From contig NZ_CP163525.1 of NCBI RefSeq assembly GCF_041080655.1, positions 6,014,001 to 6,078,000 of the forward strand: DNA of 64,000 bases, read 5' to 3'. Made by a program: the position numbers and the translations under genes. The notes below the pieces were generated by a model. That model ran no database searches. It worked only from the letters and a program-made list of their open reading frames with translations, and was not told where the DNA came from. Shown one piece after another: positions 33,256 to 41,440 of the stretch; within the stretch, counting starts at the first letter, position 1; every line of letters starts with the position of its first letter. Source of the DNA: Streptomyces sp. CG4 (lineage in GTDB: Bacteria > Actinomycetota > Actinomycetes > Streptomycetales > Streptomycetaceae).

Positions 33256-34590
33256 CTACAGCTCTGTCTGGCCGGCGCCCTTGAGGGCGGTCAGATCGAA
33301 GATCTTGGCCATCTTCGCGAAGCCCCGGTCGCTGGGGTGCAGATGGTCGCCGGAGTCGTAGTCGGCACGCAGCCGGCGCGGGGCGTAGGGGTCGCGCAGC
33401 GCCTTGTCGAAGTCGACGACCGCGTCGTACACGCCGCCGGCCCGTATCTGCGCGTTGACCTGCCGGCGCACCGTCTCGCGGGCGGGGGTGTAGTCGCGGT
33501 GGCCCTGGAACGGCATCAGTGTGGCGCCGACGACCTTCAGACCGCGGGCGTGGGCGTCGCGGACGAGGGTGCGCAGGCCGGTGATGATGCTGTTCGGGTC
33601 GGCGAGCCGGGGGTTGCGCAGGATGTCGTTGACGCCGAGGTCGATGACGACGACCTTGACGTTCGGGTGGGAGAGGGCGTCGCGGCCGAAGCGGCCGAGG
33701 CCGCTCTCGTTCTCGGCGGGGCGGCCGAGCCCGTCGGCGAGGACCTGGTTGCCGCTGATGCCCTCGTTCACGACGCTGTAGCGCGGCACCGGCCGTCCGC
33801 CCTGGAGCGCGCTGCGCAGCCGGCCCGCGAGGATGTCGGGCCAGCGGTGGTTGGCGCCGATGGTGGATGTTATGCCGTCGGTGATGGAGTCGCCGAACAC
33901 GACGACCGTGCCGTCGGCCTCGTTGCTGAGGACGTCCAGGTCCGTCAAGTACCGCCAGTGCGGCGTCTGTTCGGTGTACGGGGTGCCCGTGGCGTCCTCG
34001 GTGCGGTCGCCGTCGGCGACGTAGGAGGTCTGCCGGGCGTGCGGGTGGTAGGTGACGGGGCCGGACGGGGTGGGCGAGTACGTGGTGACCAGCACGTCGC
34101 TGTCGTACGGGACGGCGAGGCGCGCGGCGTCGCTGACGACCTGTTCGCCGGCCGGGATCACCACGCTGGTGGCGCCGGCGAAGGTGAGGCGGCGCATCGA
34201 CCCGGGGTCGGCGGCGGCGGTGCCGTCGCCCGCGGACAGGGCGATCGAGGCGTGCGTGATGGTCAGCGGAGCCTGGCCGTAGAGGTTGGACAGCGTGATC
34301 CGGGCGCTCGTGCCACCGGTGCTCGTGTGCACGATGTTGCGTACCGAGTGGCCCGCGAGGCCCTCGGTCTCGGTGCCGGGCTCGGCGCCGACCGGGGCGG
34401 TGGACCAGGCGCCGACCCAGGTGCCGGTCGAGGCGGGGGCGGCGGAGGAGTCGTGGTGGGGGCGGTCGTCGGCGAGAGCGCCGCGCGCGCCGCCGTGGTC
34501 GGCCGCCACGGTGAGATAGATGGCGGCGGACACGGCCACCACCAGTGCCACGAGCGCACTGAGCACGGCATAGCCATGTCGCCTGGTCAC
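33256..34590 (-). CDS. Membrane-anchored SGNH/GDSL-family hydrolase
   Basis: A 444-residue exported esterase-like protein. An uncleaved or cleavable N-terminal helix (YAVLSALVALVVAVSAAIYLT) is followed by a beta-sandwich region and an SGNH domain. The catalytic serine is in VVFGDSITDG, with the GVNDILRN block (Gly/Asn) and the C-terminal SGDHLHPSDRGF (Asp/His). This layout is typical of secreted Streptomyces GDSL esterases. GTG 34590 was chosen with AGGAGAA upstream; the longer reading crosses a spacer. Confidence 0.83.
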   Translation of the reverse strand: MTRRHGYAVLSALVALVVAVSAAIYLTVAADHGGARGALADDRPHHDSSAAPASTGTWVGAWSTAPVGAEPGTETEGLAGHSVRNIVHTSTGGTSARITLSNLYGQAPLTITHASIALSAGDGTAAADPGSMRRLTFAGATSVVIPAGEQVVSDAARLAVPYDSDVLVTTYSPTPSGPVTYHPHARQTSYVADGDRTEDATGTPYTEQTPHWRYLTDLDVLSNEADGTVVVFGDSITDGITSTIGANHRWPDILAGRLRSALQGGRPVPRYSVVNEGISGNQVLADGLGRPAENESGLGRFGRDALSHPNVKVVVIDLGVNDILRNPRLADPNSIITGLRTLVRDAHARGLKVVGATLMPFQGHRDYTPARETVRRQVNAQIRAGGVYDAVVDFDKALRDPYAPRRLRADYDSGDHLHPSDRGFAKMAKIFDLTALKGAGQTEL

Positions 34591-34855
34591 GCTGTTGTGT
34601 TCTCCTCGGGGAATGGAGCCCGAGGCTCCGATCGCGATGAGCCCATGATGCGGTATGGGCCGGGGAGAGCTGTCGGGGCCCTGCCCAAACCGCCGTTCAC
34701 ACGGACGCCGGGAACTCTTGTTCCGTTCCGGGAGTCGGTCAGGCAGGGACAATTGTGTGCGGGATCACCGGACGGGATCACCGAATGGGATCACTGGACG
34801 GGACAGGCGAATGGGATCGCTCAACGGGTGAAGCCGAACGGGCGGAGCTGAACGG
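34591..34855. other. Spacer between the SGNH hydrolase and the DUF445 gene
   Basis: 265 bp with no supported gene. The right-hand part from 34761 is a tandem repeat array that continues into the start of the DUF445 gene. The left part contains the ribosome site and presumed promoter of the minus-strand SGNH hydrolase. Confidence 0.6.
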
Positions 34856-34867
34856 GTGGAGCTGATG
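34761..34867. repeat. Tandem 13/14-bp repeat array running into a start codon
   Basis: Eight head-to-tail units: five of 13 bp, then three of 14 bp. The first three are near-identical (GGGATCACCGGAC, GGGATCACCGAAT, GGGATCACTGGAC); later ones drift to GGGCGGAGCTGAAC and GGGTGGAGCTGATG. The last unit holds both candidate start codons of the DUF445 gene, and the preceding unit supplies its GGAG ribosome site. Confidence 0.85.
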
Positions 34868-36181
34868 GGACCGACCGAAACGGAAACAGCACCGGCGCGG
34901 GGCGGGTCGTACCGCACCATGACGGCCTTCACTCCGGCCGACGAGGAGCGCCGGCGCGGGGTGCGCCGGATGAAGCTCATGGCGACGGGCCTCCTGCTGT
35001 TCGTGGCGCTCGTCTACGTCCTGGCCAAGTTCGCCGGGCACCAGGGAGCCGGTCCCTGGGCCGGCTATGTGGCCGCGGCGGCGGAGGCCGGCATGGTCGG
35101 CGCGCTGGCGGACTGGTTCGCGGTCACCGCGCTCTTCCGTCACCCCCTCGGCCTGCCCATTCCGCACACCGCGATCATTCCCACCAAGAAGGACCAGCTG
35201 GGCGTCTCGCTCGGCGAGTTCGTCGGCGAGAACTTCCTCTCCGAGGACGTCGTGCGGCAGCGGCTGCGCGCGGTGGGCATCGGCAGCCGGCTCGGGGCCT
35301 GGCTGGCCGAACCGGAGCACGCGGACCGCGTGACGGCGGAGCTGGCGACCGCGCTGCGCGGCGCGCTGACGGTCCTGCGGGACTCGGACGTGCAGGCGGT
35401 CGTGACCGAGGCCGTCACCCGGCGGGCGAACACCCAGGAGATCGCCCCGGGCCTCGGCAAGCTGCTGGAGGGGATCGTCGCCGACGGCGGGCACCGGCGG
35501 GTGGTGGACCTGGTGGTGACCCGGGCGCACGACTGGCTGGTGCTGCACCGGGACGAGGTGATGGTGGCGGTCGAGGGCGGCGCACCGGGCTGGACCCCGA
35601 GATTCGTGGACCGCAAGGTCGGCGAACGCGTCTACAAGGAACTGCTGCGCTTCTGCGCCGAGATGCGGGACATGCCCGCGCACCCGGCGCGCGGCGCGCT
35701 GGACCGCTTCCTCACCGACTTCGCCTCCGATCTGCAGTCCGACACGGACACCCGGGCGCGGGTGGAGCGGCTCAAGGGCGAGGTGCTGGGCCGCGGCGAG
35801 GTGCAGGACCTGATCGCGTCCGCCTGGACGGCTGTACGCTCCATGATCGTGGCAGCGGCCGAGGACGAGCGCAGCGAGCTGCGGCTGCGCGTGCGGGCCG
35901 CCCTGCTGTCCCTCGGGACGCGGATGGCGCGCGAGCCGAAGGTGCAGGAGAAGGTCGACAGCTGGGTCGAGGGCGCGGCGGTGCACGTCGTGACGACGTA
36001 CCGCAGGGAGATCACCTCGCTGATCACCGACACCGTGGCGGGCTGGGACGCCGAGCACACCACCCGGAAGATCGAGGCCCACATCGGCCGCGACCTGCAG
36101 TTCATCCGGATCAACGGCACGGTGGTGGGATCACTGGCGGGACTGCTGATCTATGTGGTGACGCGGACGCTGGGGGCGTGA
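34856..36181 (+). CDS. DUF445 family membrane protein
   Basis: A 441-residue protein. Two N-terminal membrane segments (KLMATGLLLFVALVYVLAKF and YVAAAAEAGMVGALADWFAVTALF) precede a long helical, probably periplasm-facing or cytosolic domain and a C-terminal membrane helix (GTVVGSLAGLLIYVVTRTLG). HPLGLPIPHTAIIPTKKDQLG is the family signature. Function is unknown, but the family is linked to envelope maintenance. GTG 34856 is preferred because GGAG lies eight bases upstream; ATG 34865 is too near its own GGAG. Confidence 0.85.
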   Translation: MELMGPTETETAPARGGSYRTMTAFTPADEERRRGVRRMKLMATGLLLFVALVYVLAKFAGHQGAGPWAGYVAAAAEAGMVGALADWFAVTALFRHPLGLPIPHTAIIPTKKDQLGVSLGEFVGENFLSEDVVRQRLRAVGIGSRLGAWLAEPEHADRVTAELATALRGALTVLRDSDVQAVVTEAVTRRANTQEIAPGLGKLLEGIVADGGHRRVVDLVVTRAHDWLVLHRDEVMVAVEGGAPGWTPRFVDRKVGERVYKELLRFCAEMRDMPAHPARGALDRFLTDFASDLQSDTDTRARVERLKGEVLGRGEVQDLIASAWTAVRSMIVAAAEDERSELRLRVRAALLSLGTRMAREPKVQEKVDSWVEGAAVHVVTTYRREITSLITDTVAGWDAEHTTRKIEAHIGRDLQFIRINGTVVGSLAGLLIYVVTRTLGA

Positions 36182-36199
36182 GGAGGGCGTGAGGAGGGC

Positions 36200-36592
36200 G
36201 TGAGGGGGCGTGAGGGAGGCGATGCAGGGTACGGCCGCGGGGCCGTAACTCGGCTTTCTCAGGCCCCAGTTGTGGACGCCCATCTCGCTCGCGGTGGCGA
36301 ACCCGAAGACCGCGACATGACGGTGGACGAGATCGCCGCGCAGGCGGGCATGAGCACCCGCACCCTCAACCGCCGCTTCCGCGAACAGACGGGTACGACT
36401 CCGTTGCAGTGGCTGCACCGGGCGCGGGTACGGCGGGCCCAACATCTGCTGGAGACAACGCCGTACCTGGTGGAGTGCATCGCCACCCAGACGGGCTTCG
36501 GCTCGCCCACGGCCTTCAGGGAACGCTTCCGGAGGGTCGTGGGGACGAGCCCGCAGGCGTATCGCAGGGCGTTCCGGGCGGGGGCGCGGTAG
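36200..36592 (+). pseudogene. Remnant of an AraC/GlxA-family transcriptional regulator
   Basis: The reading frame encodes a complete AraC-type DNA-binding domain (MTVDEIAAQAGMSTRTLNRR, then TTPLQWLHRARVRRAQHLLE and TGFGSPTAFRERFRRVVGTS). The ~200-residue sensor domain normally found before it is missing. The first ~40 residues are partly alignable with the linker (PVVDAHLARG) but have no clear start or ribosome site. It is most simply a decayed GlxA-like regulator, although a solo HTH protein from ATG 36317 is possible. Confidence 0.6.
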
Positions 36593-36655
36593 CAGGCAGG
36601 TACGTCCGCAGGCCTTGCGATGCGGACTCTGCGGCCGGGGATGCGCCGGGTGTTC

Positions 36656-36958
36656 CTAAGCCTTGCGGTCGGCGACGGCCCAGGAGGCGAGGGCGACGGC
36701 GCCGGCGACACCGAGGACGGACGGCCAGGCACCGACCTTCTTGGCGAGCGGGTGGGATCCGGCGAAGGCGGCGACATAGGCGGCGCTGAGCGCACCCGCG
36801 GCCTTCCCGCCGGCCTGCTGACGCCACTGCTGAGCGGCGGCGACCCCCGCGACGGCCAGCACGGCCCCACCCAACTGCCGCTTCTTGGTCCAACGGGCCA
36901 CGCCGTACCCACCGACGAGCCCGGTAGCGGCAACAACCGCACTGGGAACCCTGGCCAT
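36656..36958 (-). CDS. Small membrane protein of unknown function
   Basis: A 100-residue hydrophobic protein (ARVPSAVVAATGLVGGYGVARWTKK, GGAVLAVAGVAAAQQW and SVLGVAGAVALASWAVADRK), with perhaps three short helices. GC-rich codon use and an ATG with an AAGGAGGCGC ribosome site support coding. I do not recognise a named family. Confidence 0.7.
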   Translation of the reverse strand: MARVPSAVVAATGLVGGYGVARWTKKRQLGGAVLAVAGVAAAQQWRQQAGGKAAGALSAAYVAAFAGSHPLAKKVGAWPSVLGVAGAVALASWAVADRKA

Positions 36959-37275
36959 GAGCGCCTCCTTGCGTCCGTTATGTCTGCGCCGAGGCTAACG
37001 CGCAGGTGGGAGACCGTTTCAAACTTGAGTCGAGGCAAGTCAAGTCTCCTCTGACTCCCCTGACTCCGCCGGCCCCGCCCGCCCCGACCAAGCCGAGAAG
37101 CCCCCCGTTGCTGGGGGGCTTCGTCGGCTGTTCTGTTGTTCACCTGTTCACCGGGGACGCGGGCCGTACGAGGGCGAGGCCGGCGTCTCCCGCCTCGGCG
37201 GCGGGCAAGCCGGCCGGCCCACCGGACGCCTGGCCGGCCGCCGCTGTCCGCCGTATGCGAGTACGGGCCGACTGC
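36959..37275. other. Intergenic region with terminator
   Basis: 317 bp without a supported gene. It holds the presumed promoter of the small membrane protein, the strong hairpin at 37091-37129, and about 145 bp of GC-rich sequence downstream of the secreted 92-residue protein. Nothing else was recognised. Confidence 0.6.
37091..37129. terminator. Terminator downstream of the small secreted protein
   Basis: A 10-bp GC stem (GAAGCCCCCC with GGGGGGCTTC) extended by AGCCGA with TCGGCT across one bulged G. It lies about 145 bp beyond the stop of the minus-strand gene at 37276. Confidence 0.8.
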
Positions 37276-37554
37276 TTACCAGGCGCTGCTGTTGCAGCCC
37301 ATGGTCGAGCCGATGTGGGTGTCCTGAGCGCCCGGGTCGCCCTCGCCGTTGAGCGCGTTGCCGAGCGCGCCGTTGAGGATCCCGAGCTCGCCGATGACGT
37401 CGAGGTTGAGGTCGTGCGACCGGCAGTTGGCGCTCTGCAGCACGCTGTTGCTGCCCCCGCCCCCCTGGCCGCCGGCGTAGGCGGTGCCCGAGGCCAGGAA
37501 CCCGACGCTGCCGAGGGCGGCGACCAGGACGGCGGTCTTGTGAAGCTTGTGCAT
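37276..37554 (-). CDS. Small secreted protein, rich in Gly/Asn/Leu
   Basis: A 92-residue exported protein. The signal peptide (KTAVLVAALGSVGFLASGTA) ends at AYA, leaving about 65 residues with a Gly-rich start, two cysteines (Cys44 and Cys87) and a hydrophobic stretch (DLNLDVIGELGILNGALGNAL). The pattern resembles small secreted Streptomyces proteins of the aerial-mycelium surface, but it lacks the chaplin signature. Function is not established. It is preceded by an AT-rich promoter region. Confidence 0.75.
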   Translation of the reverse strand: MHKLHKTAVLVAALGSVGFLASGTAYAGGQGGGGSNSVLQSANCRSHDLNLDVIGELGILNGALGNALNGEGDPGAQDTHIGSTMGCNSSAW

Positions 37555-37927
37555 GTCATCTCCAGATGTGCGTACGGATACGGTCAGTGTCAGGTCGACC
37601 GCTTGCAGTTATGGAGATTAGTGAGAAAATACCCCGCAAATCACAGAGGCACGCCGATTTCGTGATCAAGTTATGTAAGCAAGACGAAACCATCGACAGC
37701 CAGTACAAGCAGGTAATAACACCGATAATCCCTGCTCCAGCCCACCACCCACCCCACCGCCTCCGCCGCTCCCACCGTGCCGCCGGGCGGCCTCCATCGA
37801 CTACGACGCCCCCAGCCGGCGCGACCGCACCGAGCGGCACATGTCCCGACTGGAGCAATGACGCGACACCGCCGAGACGGCCCCTCCAACTCCGTAATGA
37901 CCCGCTTCGCCACGTCCCGCGCGGGCT
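37555..37927. other. AT-rich spacer at the left edge of the accessory island
   Basis: 373 bp without a supported gene. The part near 37600-37740 is unusually AT-rich for the window and probably holds the promoter of the small secreted protein. The right part (37740-37927) is GC-rich with no domain-bearing frame. No att-like repeat or integrase was seen. Confidence 0.6.
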
Positions 37928-38536
37928 TCAGTCGGCCCTGCTCCAGAAATCCACGGCTTCGCTGATCAGACTGCCGGCGGCATCGCCGTAACTGGCCGTG
38001 CTGCTCAGGGCATCGAACGCCTTCTCATGGAGGGCGAGTTCGTCCTCGTCGGTGATATCTGCGCCGGACGAAACTAGTTCGTAGTGGGCTCGCCCGCCGT
38101 CGTACATGCTGAAGCCGGGAAACGGGACCACAATCGTCTCGGCGGTGGTCGGGAGGATGCCGAGCGTGAGTGAGGGCAGTTCGATGTCGCGGAGCAGGCG
38201 TTCCATCTGCCCTCGCATGACCTCGGGCCCTCCGACGTTCGAGTACAGGGCCTGCTCGCCGAGGATCACGTCGTAGTGATGCTGCCCGTCGTACAGGACC
38301 TGCTGACGCTCCATGCGTTTGGCCACACCCGCCGCCACGTCATCCGGCACGTCGAGGAAATCGACGACCTTCCGGAGGATCACGCTTGCGTAGGCCTCGG
38401 TCTGGAGCGTGCCCCAGATCATTTGCGGCACATACGCCTTGCCGTGCCGCGTCTGCTGGTACCAGCGGATGACTTCGTCCTGGATGTCTTCCGTGCCGGT
38501 GGACAGCCGCTGCTGCCAGGGAATCAAGCTGGTCAT
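37928..38536 (-). CDS. DUF5753 protein lacking the usual HTH domain
   Basis: A 202-residue protein matching only the effector half of the XRE/DUF5753 regulators. Typical blocks are GTLQTEAYASVILR, RMERQQVLYDGQHHYDVILGE, MRGQMERLLRDIELPSLTLGIL and PFPGFSMYD. The expected N-terminal HTH (about 70 residues) is absent. The start is fixed at 38536 by GAGGAGA and by an ATGA overlap with the gene upstream, so this is not a missed start. It may pair with a separate DNA-binding protein. Confidence 0.78.
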   Translation of the reverse strand: MTSLIPWQQRLSTGTEDIQDEVIRWYQQTRHGKAYVPQMIWGTLQTEAYASVILRKVVDFLDVPDDVAAGVAKRMERQQVLYDGQHHYDVILGEQALYSNVGGPEVMRGQMERLLRDIELPSLTLGILPTTAETIVVPFPGFSMYDGGRAHYELVSSGADITDEDELALHEKAFDALSSTASYGDAAGSLISEAVDFWSRAD

Positions 38537-39015
38537 ACTGTCTCTCCTCGTTCGACGGGACATGTCAGCTCAGGTCTCGCACTGTTCGGAGAACACGTCA
38601 CCACAGCAAGGGACAGGTATGAGGGGCGTTCGAGGTAGAACCCCAGCGTCGCATCACCACCTGAATTCAGTTTTGCAGCAACAGAGTTGAACAGCCCTAC
38701 GGGATCGGCGAAGTTCCGCTCCCACTCGGAGGCGAACCGGGGCGCATACTCGGCCACGCGCGCCCCGAGCCAGGCGCCCGCGTCCTTGGCTTCCTCCCAT
38801 GTGCCCCGTACCAAGGAACGCGGTTTGACGAGCCAGTACGCCGTCTCCAGCGGAGGAAGGTCCACGATCGGGAACTCCGCTGCGACCTCCCGGTAGCGCT
38901 GGATCAGCTCCGGCTTGCATCCGGCCGGTGGCGGCTCGGGATACGGAGGCCGCCGGAGAGCCTCCTGATCGAAACGCTCTTTCGCCCCGACCCATAGGTA
39001 GCCGTGGTAGTGCAC
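38533..39015 (-). CDS. Hypothetical protein associated with DUF5753/DUF397 cassettes
   Basis: A 160-residue soluble protein starting (GTG) HYHGYLWVGAKERFD. It contains WEEAKDAGAWLGARVAEYAPRFASEWERN and ends in a compact block (LGFYLERPSYLSLAVVTCSPNS). I recall relatives in Streptomyces beside regulator cassettes but no function. It overlaps the next gene by 4 bases (ATGA), so the two are translationally coupled. Confidence 0.68.
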   Translation of the reverse strand: MHYHGYLWVGAKERFDQEALRRPPYPEPPPAGCKPELIQRYREVAAEFPIVDLPPLETAYWLVKPRSLVRGTWEEAKDAGAWLGARVAEYAPRFASEWERNFADPVGLFNSVAAKLNSGGDATLGFYLERPSYLSLAVVTCSPNSARPELTCPVERGETV

Positions 39016-39091
39016 CAGTGGTCCCTGCAGACGTGGAAGGCCGGAGGGACCGGCCCCGGCCCAACCCGGAACCGGGACCGGTCAGGGAACA

Positions 39092-39316
39092 TCAGACGGA
39101 CAGCCCGAACCTCGCCGGATCGATACCCGCCACGGCCAACTCCTCCGTCGTGAACCGCAGCGGCGCCACATCCGGCCGCTTGCTGTCACCCAGCGCCCAG
39201 GCGTCGTCGCCGATCCGGGCGAGCGTCACGCACCCCTCGGTACAGGGCCCTCCACACGCCTTCACGAAGGAGGCCTCGCTGATGTCGATCCCGTACAGCT
39301 TGGATCCGTCCAGCAT
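39092..39316 (-). CDS. DUF397-like small protein
   Basis: A 74-residue acidic protein. FVKACGGPCTEGCVTLARIG and ALGDSKRPDVAPLRFTTEEL correspond to the DUF397 pattern (a Cys-containing strand, then a DSKxP turn and a C-terminal helix). Such proteins are usually the partners of XRE/DUF5753 regulators. ATG 39316 has AAGGTGAA seven bases upstream. It stands 76 bp before the 160-residue gene on the same strand. Confidence 0.72.
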   Translation of the reverse strand: MLDGSKLYGIDISEASFVKACGGPCTEGCVTLARIGDDAWALGDSKRPDVAPLRFTTEELAVAGIDPARFGLSV

Positions 39317-39409
39317 CACTTCACCTTTCTGCTCAACTGATCGCGGCCATGACCGACCGCCGCCGCCCTCGACGGGCGGGAGTTCATGGGGGAGGGGAAG
39401 GCGGACGCC

Positions 39410-39619
39410 TCAGAACCCAGAGCCCTTACCGCGCCCGCCGCAGTGCCGACACAGACACGGCGGCCACTCGGTGGTGGTCAAGGGCGGAAGATCATCCGTG
39501 GCGAACAGCGCACGCTCGGCCCCCCAGGTCTTCCCGGAGTCTCGCGAGACACGAATGGTCATGAGCGGGCTACTAGAAAAGAGCCCGAATTCCGTCTCGT
39601 GCTTGCGCATACCCGTCAT
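39410..39619 (-). CDS. Small CxC-type protein of the regulator cassette
   Basis: A 69-residue protein. It begins MTGMRKHETEFGLF and ends with a cysteine-rich tail (PPCLCRHCGGRGKGSG) that could bind a metal. An internal start at MTIRVSRDSGKTWG is possible. I recall small Streptomyces proteins with a PPCxCxxC ending near such cassettes but no known function. Overall coding support is moderate. Confidence 0.55.
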   Translation of the reverse strand: MTGMRKHETEFGLFSSSPLMTIRVSRDSGKTWGAERALFATDDLPPLTTTEWPPCLCRHCGGRGKGSGF

Positions 39620-39702
39620 TGCTCCTCCCTGGCTTCATGACGCTCACATGATTCACCGAAGAGAGCGCGAAGCCGAGCCATATTCCCGTTGTCTACTAAA
39701 GA

Positions 39703-40533
39703 TCAACGGTAGTGGCTCGCCCATTCTTGAAGAAGGGTGCGGGATACGTCTCCGAACTGGGCCTTCTGCTCGTACTGCTTGAAAACGTCAAGATGTTCGG
39801 CAATGTCACGGGAGTCACGGAAGACCGTCCTCCCGGTGAAGGTCTCGACCGTGGCAAGCCTGTCGTCATAGACCGTGAAAGTGTTCATTGGGCCGCGGCT
39901 TATGACCGTCCCGATAGGTATGAGCCCTATCCGTATGTTGGGGAGATGCGACAGCGAAGCCAGGCGGTCGATCTGCACGGCCATGGCTGGCGGAGGGAGA
40001 ACAGCCCAGCGCACAGCCTGCTCGGTGATCAGGAAGGTGAAGTGCTTGGAGGTGTCGTAGAGCGCGGCCTGCCGTTCCAATTTCCGCGCCACCGTCTTTG
40101 AGGTGTCTCCTGGTGAGTACTCAAGGCTGGCCCGGATGTATTCAGGAGTAGCCAACAACCCAGTGATCATTGCAGGAAGGAAATAGCGGAGTTCTTTGGC
40201 TTCAGCCTCCAGGCCGGCCAGCTCTGCCTGGCGCTTCTCCAGGCCACGCCGGAACGACGATCGGATGGGTTCCCACTCGGTGTTCGCCAGCCGTGCCAGC
40301 GACGTTATTTCGGCAACTAGTTGCTCGGGAGCTTCAAGTGCCCGCAGGATGAGTTCGACATCGACCAGGCTCGGCGTAATCTCGGCAGTTTCGATCTTAC
40401 TGATTTTGGACTGTGAAACATTGCAACGCTTGGCGAGCCGGACTTGGGACAGTCCGGCTCGCTTGCGCAGCGTTCTCAGGGTCTCGGCCAGGTCGGCCTT
40501 CGACTGCCCCAGCTGCTCAGGATCAAGCGTCAA
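39703..40533 (-). CDS. XRE-family regulator with C-terminal DUF5753
   Basis: A 276-residue protein. The HTH domain spans about residues 14-70 (LAETLRTLRKRAGLSQVRLAKRCNVSQSKISKIETAEITPSL). The C-terminal half is DUF5753 (MITGLLATPEYIRASLEYSPGD, RQAALYDTSKHFTFLITEQ and NIRIGLIPIGTVISRGPMNTF). The start overlaps the end of the DUF6879 gene by 11 bases. It is likely the DNA-binding member of this three-gene cassette. Confidence 0.88.
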   Translation of the reverse strand: MTLDPEQLGQSKADLAETLRTLRKRAGLSQVRLAKRCNVSQSKISKIETAEITPSLVDVELILRALEAPEQLVAEITSLARLANTEWEPIRSSFRRGLEKRQAELAGLEAEAKELRYFLPAMITGLLATPEYIRASLEYSPGDTSKTVARKLERQAALYDTSKHFTFLITEQAVRWAVLPPPAMAVQIDRLASLSHLPNIRIGLIPIGTVISRGPMNTFTVYDDRLATVETFTGRTVFRDSRDIAEHLDVFKQYEQKAQFGDVSRTLLQEWASHYR

Positions 40534-41041
40534 GGCCCTTCACGTACTCCTCGAAGGGCACCGATTCCGCAAGGGCGATGCGCTGGTACTCCCGGTACGG
40601 CTCCGGGGCGCCTTCGTACACTTCCCGACTGATCTGAGTCCCGTCCGGCTCATAGTTCATGAGCACGATTCGAGAGCGGTCGAACATCCAGAAGTCCTGA
40701 ACGCCGTCCAGGGGGTTGGGGCGGTTGGTCACGTCGAGGATGCGGATCGCCTCACCGGCTTCGACGTTGTGGCGGTAGTGCTCGAACTCGAATCGCAGGT
40801 AGTCCGAGAGAGGCTGCGCGACGATGTGCACTCGCCCAACGCTGCGGTCGCTCGCCACGTACGCCTTGACCCGATCGAACCAAGGCTGTGTCGCTTCACG
40901 CGTCACCGGCTCGCCGGCCAGGAATCGGCGCACGGCCTCTTCCTCCTGCGGCACTTGATAGACGGGCAGAGTTTCCAGACGCCACGCCTCTTTTTGCATG
41001 GCGTCGAACGCCCTCCGCCAGTCCTCACCAGCCAAGAGCAC
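40523..41041 (-). CDS. DUF6879 family protein
   Basis: A 172-residue soluble protein with the DUF6879 pattern: an N-terminal helix AFDAMQKEAWRLETLPVY, the core RVHIVAQPLSDYLRFEFEHY and the block FWMFDRSRIVLMNYEPDG, ending YREYQRIALAESVPFEEYV. DUF6879 genes commonly accompany XRE/DUF5753 genes in actinomycetes. It overlaps its neighbours on both sides by a few bases, so the cassette is tightly coupled. Confidence 0.82.
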   Translation of the reverse strand: MLLAGEDWRRAFDAMQKEAWRLETLPVYQVPQEEEAVRRFLAGEPVTREATQPWFDRVKAYVASDRSVGRVHIVAQPLSDYLRFEFEHYRHNVEAGEAIRILDVTNRPNPLDGVQDFWMFDRSRIVLMNYEPDGTQISREVYEGAPEPYREYQRIALAESVPFEEYVKGLDA

Positions 41042-41237
41042 GGACAGCCTCCCTCAGGACCGCCTCCGGGATCTCCACGAGCGCTTCGCCCTCCGGCGGA
41101 TCGAAGGCATGTGACAAGTTCCCTTGGACCACGATCGACCCCGAGCCGGTCTGGTACACGTTGGGGCAGTCGTCGCCCCCGCACTGCCCGTTCCCGTTCC
41201 CGTTGCCGGTCAACCGGGTCAGATCTCCACGCGCCAT
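41025..41237 (-). CDS. Small protein of the DUF6879/XRE cassette
   Basis: A 70-residue protein starting MARGDLTRLTGNGNGNGQ, with two cysteines (QCGGDDCPNVYQTG), then GSIVVQGNLSHAF and a C-terminal helix (ALVEIPEAVLREAVRALGW). It overlaps the DUF6879 start by 17 bases. Similar short proteins head such cassettes; they may be the antitoxin-like or sensing subunit, which is inference. Confidence 0.72.
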   Translation of the reverse strand: MARGDLTRLTGNGNGNGQCGGDDCPNVYQTGSGSIVVQGNLSHAFDPPEGEALVEIPEAVLREAVRALGW

Positions 41238-41321
41238 TGTGCCCCCTGTGCGTCGGGCAGGGACGTTCCCCGCCTCGGAGGCGACGCTAGGACGGCTGGG
41301 CGGAGGACGTCCATGTCGCCA

Positions 41322-41335
41322 CGGGAATATTCCTG
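41322..41335. promoter_or_regulatory. Palindrome between the DUF6879/XRE cassette and the HAD gene
   Basis: CGGGAATATTCCTG contains a perfect GGAATATTCC palindrome, in the 203-bp divergent region 85 bp before the cassette start. It is a reasonable operator for the XRE protein. Confidence 0.4.
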
Positions 41336-41440
41336 TAGTGGGGTAGTTGATCTAGGAAGCGGGCCTGTGCTCGGCTGCTGCCGCCTCCGTGCCTACCGAT
41401 GCACTGTCGGCCGAGAAGACCTGCTTACTACGCTGCGCCC

